Shown here: piece by piece, positions 11,048 to 14,078 of the stretch
Numbering within the stretch: position 1 is the stretch's first letter
Layout: each line of letters starts with the position of its first letter
Assembly (NCBI GenBank): GCA_015499985.1
Contig: JAAAUF010000675.1
Location: 7,654-21,731 of the forward strand
DNA: 14,078 nt
Direction of reading: 5' to 3'
Source of the DNA: Haplosporangium gracile
Taxonomy: Eukaryota; Mortierellomycota; Mortierellomycetes; Mortierellales; Mortierellaceae
Notes under the pieces: model-generated
Told to the model about the DNA's origin: nothing
The model's database searches: none
Seen by the model: only the letters and a program-made list of their open reading frames with translations
Made by a program: the position numbers and the translations under genes

Positions 11048-11068
11048 TTTTTTTTTTTTTTTTTTTTT
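11048..11068. repeat. Poly-T run of 21 bases
   Basis: Uninterrupted T run on the + strand. It could be a promoter poly(dA:dT) element or the tail of an old minus-strand retrocopy; no coding sequence adjoining it supports the second reading. Confidence 0.8.
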
Positions 11069-11370
11069 GAGAGTATGTCCACTGCCCACAATCGACAACT
11101 TTAATTTAAACCCCACGTTTGTTCAGTTGCACCTTCTTAGGGATGGATTGGATGATCAAAGCAAATTATTGCACGCCACCAAAACAGCAGCAAATTAGCA
11201 CCAATATCTTTGTTCAGCAGGCAACCATCATCACGAGAGTTGCTGCTTGTCTGTCCCCTACTATAATACACGGAACAGTCTCTGCGTAGGATATGTATGG
11301 TTCCCTACGCTGTCGATAAATATGGTCCCCTGTAGTCGCTCCTCCTCTCGTCGCATGCTGTCGCTTACAG

Positions 11371-12255
11371 AGTTCAGTTCCAAATGAGAGGGTGCTGCAT
11401 GGCGTGGAAGGCAAGATAGTTGGATTAGAGGGGGGCAATGAAACAAAGGCATACTCGCTCCCTCCTCTTGAACAATGTACTCAGTTGCAGTGTTTTGAGG
11501 CGATTGAGATGGAGAAGGAGACCCGAATAGCAAATGCTGTCAAGGTCTTTTCAAAGTTCGGTTGCCTGCACAAGTTGAAGCAGACTGTTTCATCGGTGGC
11601 TCAGTTGGAGTACTTGGGGTCACTCCACGAGATCTTCGGCGCCAACGACCCCACGCTTTTCCTCGACCCATCGGTTGGGGTGGATAACGCGGACCAGAGA
11701 AAGTCTATTGTTGAGGAGCTTGACATCAGGTTTTGCACCCTGAACCCTATCAAAGTCTCTGTCGTGCTTAAGTCCCTCACGTGCGCCGTTCGCACGTCTC
11801 CCCTCATGGCTACACTCAAGGTTAAAGACCTGAAGATGGATCCCATGTCTCTCTTTGATAGAACCTGGGCTTGCAAGGGTTTGACTACACTTGACATTGT
11901 CCTCAAGGAAACAGACCAAGTCGAGAAAGCGACAAAAGACACCATTTGGTATCCTATCCACGTTCAGTTCGGTCTGTTGGGTCAGCTACAGAGACTGACG
12001 ATCCACTGCTCAGAGTATGTCACGTCGTCTCAGTCTGGATTTCACCAGTTCTTGTGTGGCATGAAGTCGCTGCGAAGCTTGTGCATTGAAGCTAAGCAAG
12101 AGCATGTTTGGACAAGGAAGGACATTGACCTTCTTCTGGTTTCTGCTCTCAAGCTTGTCAAGCTGGCATTGAGCAGACTTCCAGCTCAAAACTTCAGCCG
12201 AATTTACTATTGGTTGGAGCGTGCTGGTCGACGCAATATCGCCTTCTCGTCGTAA
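11371..12255 (+). CDS. Leucine-rich-repeat protein, C-terminal part only (F-box/LRR-like)
   Basis: The frame is open from 11320 to the TAA at 12253-12255, but its first ATG is at 11509. Sequence before that ATG already looks coding (LPPLEQCTQLQCF is an LRR-type strand), so translation probably does not start there. A TTACAG at 11365-11370 could be a splice acceptor, giving about 294 residues in this exon. Seen: degenerate leucine-rich units such as LQRLTIHCSEY, MKSLRSLCIEA and LVKLALSRLP; a WACKGLTTLDIV segment; no signal peptide or membrane segment. The style matches the large F-box/LRR families of Mortierella-type fungi, which select substrates for SCF ubiquitin ligases, but no F-box is present. 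It may be a 5'-truncated pseudogene, a gene with an unseen upstream exon, or a short LRR gene starting at 11509 (248 residues). It sits between two reductase paralogues and points the other way. Confidence 0.55.
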   Translation, partial: SSVPNERVLHGVEGKIVGLEGGNETKAYSLPPLEQCTQLQCFEAIEMEKETRIANAVKVFSKFGCLHKLKQTVSSVAQLEYLGSLHEIFGANDPTLFLDPSVGVDNADQRKSIVEELDIRFCTLNPIKVSVVLKSLTCAVRTSPLMATLKVKDLKMDPMSLFDRTWACKGLTTLDIVLKETDQVEKATKDTIWYPIHVQFGLLGQLQRLTIHCSEYVTSSQSGFHQFLCGMKSLRSLCIEAKQEHVWTRKDIDLLLVSALKLVKLALSRLPAQNFSRIYYWLERAGRRNIAFSS

Positions 12256-13363
12256 GGTCCAGTCTGCATGGCATCCCACCAGTCTTTGAGCCGCCACCAC
12301 ACATATCCAAGAGATAATCAGACATTACCCTCCCCCTACCAAAGTTTCTGGTATAAAGGACTCTTTGCGCATTTCTTCCCCTTGCATTAAAAAAAAACTT
12401 ATGATTCTCTTTCACATGTTTCTGCATGTTCGTCTTTTTGTTCGTCCTTCTGTTTGTCTTTCCCAGCTGCCGCAGCACTTTGTCACTTCCCTTTTCGTCT
12501 ATTTCTCTACTTTCTATTTCTTGCTCTCCTTCTTTCCTGCTTTCCTTCGTCTCAGTTAGATCCACTTACATCCCTACTGACCTTCCCCATTTAGTTCTGG
12601 ACTGATTCACCCACAATTCTCATCCACAACCTCGACTTTTTTTTCTTTTCGTGTTCCTCATTTAACAACAAAATCCTCTCTCTGTCCGCGCTCTAGTACA
12701 AAAGGAGAGTAAATATTCTAATCCTTCATTTTCATATTTGGCATCCTTGTCTCCTCGGTCGTATAAAGGAGCGTTGGTGACCTTCATAGGCAATAGAAAC
12801 GCGTGCCCTGTCCATACGCCACGTCGAATCTCTCATCTCGCAAAATACCCATCATGGGGTTTGCAGTTTGATAGATTGCTGGCATTCCGCCCTGACCAAG
12901 ACCGGCTAAGCTTACACACTCTGTGTCCCGAGCAGATAGGACATTTCTTTCTTGCAGTCAATTGACCTGACTACTCGAAAGAGCTGCTTCATAATCTCGA
13001 CGGATGCAGGACACCTTCCGGTCTCTTCGTCAGGAGGATCATTTTCTCAACAATTATTGTAGACGAACGGACGACTTTTAGTTGAAGGCTAGGTTGCGCT
13101 TTATGTGGCTGTTTGGATGATGACCAATGTATCTTTCGATAACGTTCTAACCTTCAGCATAGTTTTCTCTCTCCGTTCTCTCTTTTAGATTTTTTCCCAC
13201 GAACGCAAGCAGGTAGCTCAATGCAACAATGCAGGGAAAGTACTCAGGTCCATATTACCCCTAGATGACGCTCGCCAATAAATCAAGCCACTACGTCCTC
13301 CTCACTAAAGTGCATTAGGAGAACACTTAAAAAAAAAACCTCGTCGAGGAGACGAAATTTGTA
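12256..13363. other. Noncoding spacer between LRR frame and second reductase
   Basis: About 1.1 kb with no supportable gene. It is T/C-rich on the + strand to about 12700 and more mixed afterwards, with a 9-A run at 12389-12397 about 135 nt after the LRR stop. The open frame of 75 codons near 12738-12965 matches nothing I recognise and has no coding-like features. No terminal inverted repeats or tRNA-like sequence was noticed. The right part includes the 3' flank of the second reductase. Confidence 0.5.
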
Positions 13364-13369
13364 TTTATT
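13364..13369 (-). terminator. Poly(A) signal of the second reductase
   Basis: AATAAA on the minus strand, 50-55 nt after the stop codon, a spacing close to that of the equivalent signal behind the first reductase. Confidence 0.55.
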
Positions 13370-13418
13370 ATTCAAAACCTGAATAGACATGTTTTTTTTG
13401 TCCCCCTGCGAGTACTAC

Positions 13419-13959
13419 TCAGAGATCGGCAATCTTGACGCTGACCTTACCCTTGTATCCACCCTGCAAGAAACGACCATAGGTCTCGGCAACAATATCC
13501 AACTCGCCTTCAATGACCGTCTCGGCAAACTTAATCTCGCCGCTCTTGACCAAGGGGGTGACCTCCTTCCAGAACGACTCCCATTGGTCAAAGTACTCAT
13601 AGACCATGTACCCCTCATAGCGGAGCTGTTTCATAAGGATATTGATCAGGTTCTTGGGCGCAGCGGGTTCCTGGCCCTGATGCAAGGCCAGGGTTCCGAC
13701 AGAGATGATGCGGCCGTGGGGGTTGAGGAGGTCGAGAGCAATGTCGACGGTGTCGTCAAAGACCAGGTCGTAGTAGATATCAAGTCCCTGGGGTGCAGCC
13801 TTGGTCAACGCCTCGCGTCTGTCTTGGGTCTTGTAGTTGAAGGCGGCGTCGAAACCGAGCTCGTTCTTGAGGTAGGCGACCTTTTCGTCTGAACCAGCGG
13901 ATCCGATGACGCGAAGTCCCTGGCGCTTGGCCAACTGTCCTGCCAGTAGACCCAAAGTA
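13419..13959 (-). CDS. Second NADP-dependent medium-chain reductase, last exon only (5' part outside window)
   Basis: This is the cofactor-domain half of a reductase paralogous to the one ending at 9060, presumably with the same type of activity on alpha,beta-unsaturated carbonyls. The exon begins after an AAATAG acceptor at 13960 in the same codon and phase as exon 3 of the first copy, and continues for 180 residues to a TGA. Seen: TLGLLAGQLAKR (end of the glycine-rich NADP motif), GSAGSDEKV, NELGFDAAFNYKTQDRR, NPHGRIISVG, and SVKIADL at the C-terminus. By eye about 46 of 182 aligned positions differ from the first copy, counting gaps, so roughly 75 percent identity. The upstream intron is longer than 119 nt because no good donor appears before the window edge. 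The catalytic domain and start codon cannot be seen, so completeness is unknown. Confidence 0.9.
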
Positions 13960-14078
13960 CTATTTGTGAATTGATATAGATCAGTATGATATTAGAATGA
14001 GCGTTCCTTTGATCTGCACACGTTGACCGTTCAAAAAAAAAAAAAGCTGCATGATTTTCATCCTCTTCTGTCATCTTT
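13960..14078 (-). other. Intron of the second reductase, running off the window
   Basis: Sequence upstream of the exon acceptor, AT-rich, with a 13-base A run at 14033-14045 (+). No convincing donor is visible, so the intron is taken to continue past the right edge. Confidence 0.6.

Larger units (their letters stand above)
10383..11370. other. Divergent intergenic region
   Basis: About 1 kb between the start of the minus-strand reductase and the plus-strand LRR frame. It contains the reductase promoter, a GT microsatellite (10937-10953) and a 21-T run (11048-11068). Open frames on either strand are short, run through these simple repeats and show no domain, so I annotate none. A missing first exon of the LRR gene could lie here, but I could not find one with an F-box or leucine-rich character. 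Confidence 0.5.

Noticed and set aside
10498..11091. 197-codon minus-strand frame upstream of the first reductase
   Set aside because: It crosses the poly-T run and the GT repeat (giving poly-Lys and Thr/His) and overlaps the reductase promoter; nothing suggests coding.
12351..12770. Two identical copies of GTATAAAGGA at 12351-12360 and 12761-12770
   Set aside because: Ten-base matches are expected by chance many times in a window this size, and no gene start follows either copy at a fitting distance.
12738..12965. 75-codon plus-strand frame in the right spacer
   Set aside because: Short, unrecognised, with no splice or promoter context; compatible with chance.
13389..13892. 167-codon open frame antisense to the second reductase
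   Set aside because: Shadow of the conserved sense-strand exon; the sense frame carries clear NADP-reductase motifs and splice-site agreement.

Overview
The window looks like nuclear DNA of an early-diverging filamentous fungus, most likely Mucoromycota and probably Mortierellomycotina. The evidence is GT-AG introns of about 105-185 nt, long pyrimidine-rich tracts ahead of a start codon, many simple repeats, and a mix of a Dnf-type lipid flippase, medium-chain reductases and a leucine-rich-repeat protein fragment. The phylum-level call rests on overall gene style from memory, not on a database search.

Layout, left to right. Bases 1-2089 hold no convincing gene; the last 400 or so are the CT-rich promoter and 5' leader of the first gene. 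Bases 2090-8852 (+) are a complete five-exon P4-type ATPase of the Dnf1/Dnf2 class, 2072 residues after splicing, with every catalytic P-type ATPase motif and unusually long low-complexity insertions. It converges, with a 207-bp gap, on a three-exon NADP-dependent medium-chain reductase on the minus strand (10382 down to 9060, 345 residues). A 1-kb spacer follows, then an intronless (+) frame to 12255 that encodes the C-terminal part of a leucine-rich-repeat protein and lacks a convincing start. Another 1.16 kb of noncoding DNA leads to the last exon (13959 down to 13419, minus strand) of a second reductase, a paralogue of the first at roughly three quarters amino-acid identity with the same intron position and phase. 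Its 5' part lies beyond the right edge.

How the genes relate: the flippase moves phospholipids from the outer to the cytosolic leaflet. The two reductases are a locally duplicated pair likely to reduce alpha,beta-unsaturated carbonyls. The LRR fragment lies between the two copies. Nothing ties the flippase and reductases into one pathway. I found no CRISPR, tRNA, rRNA, intact transposon or defined novel system; the items most worth a second look are the oversized flippase with its atypical TM1 pair, the start-less LRR frame, and the duplicated reductases.
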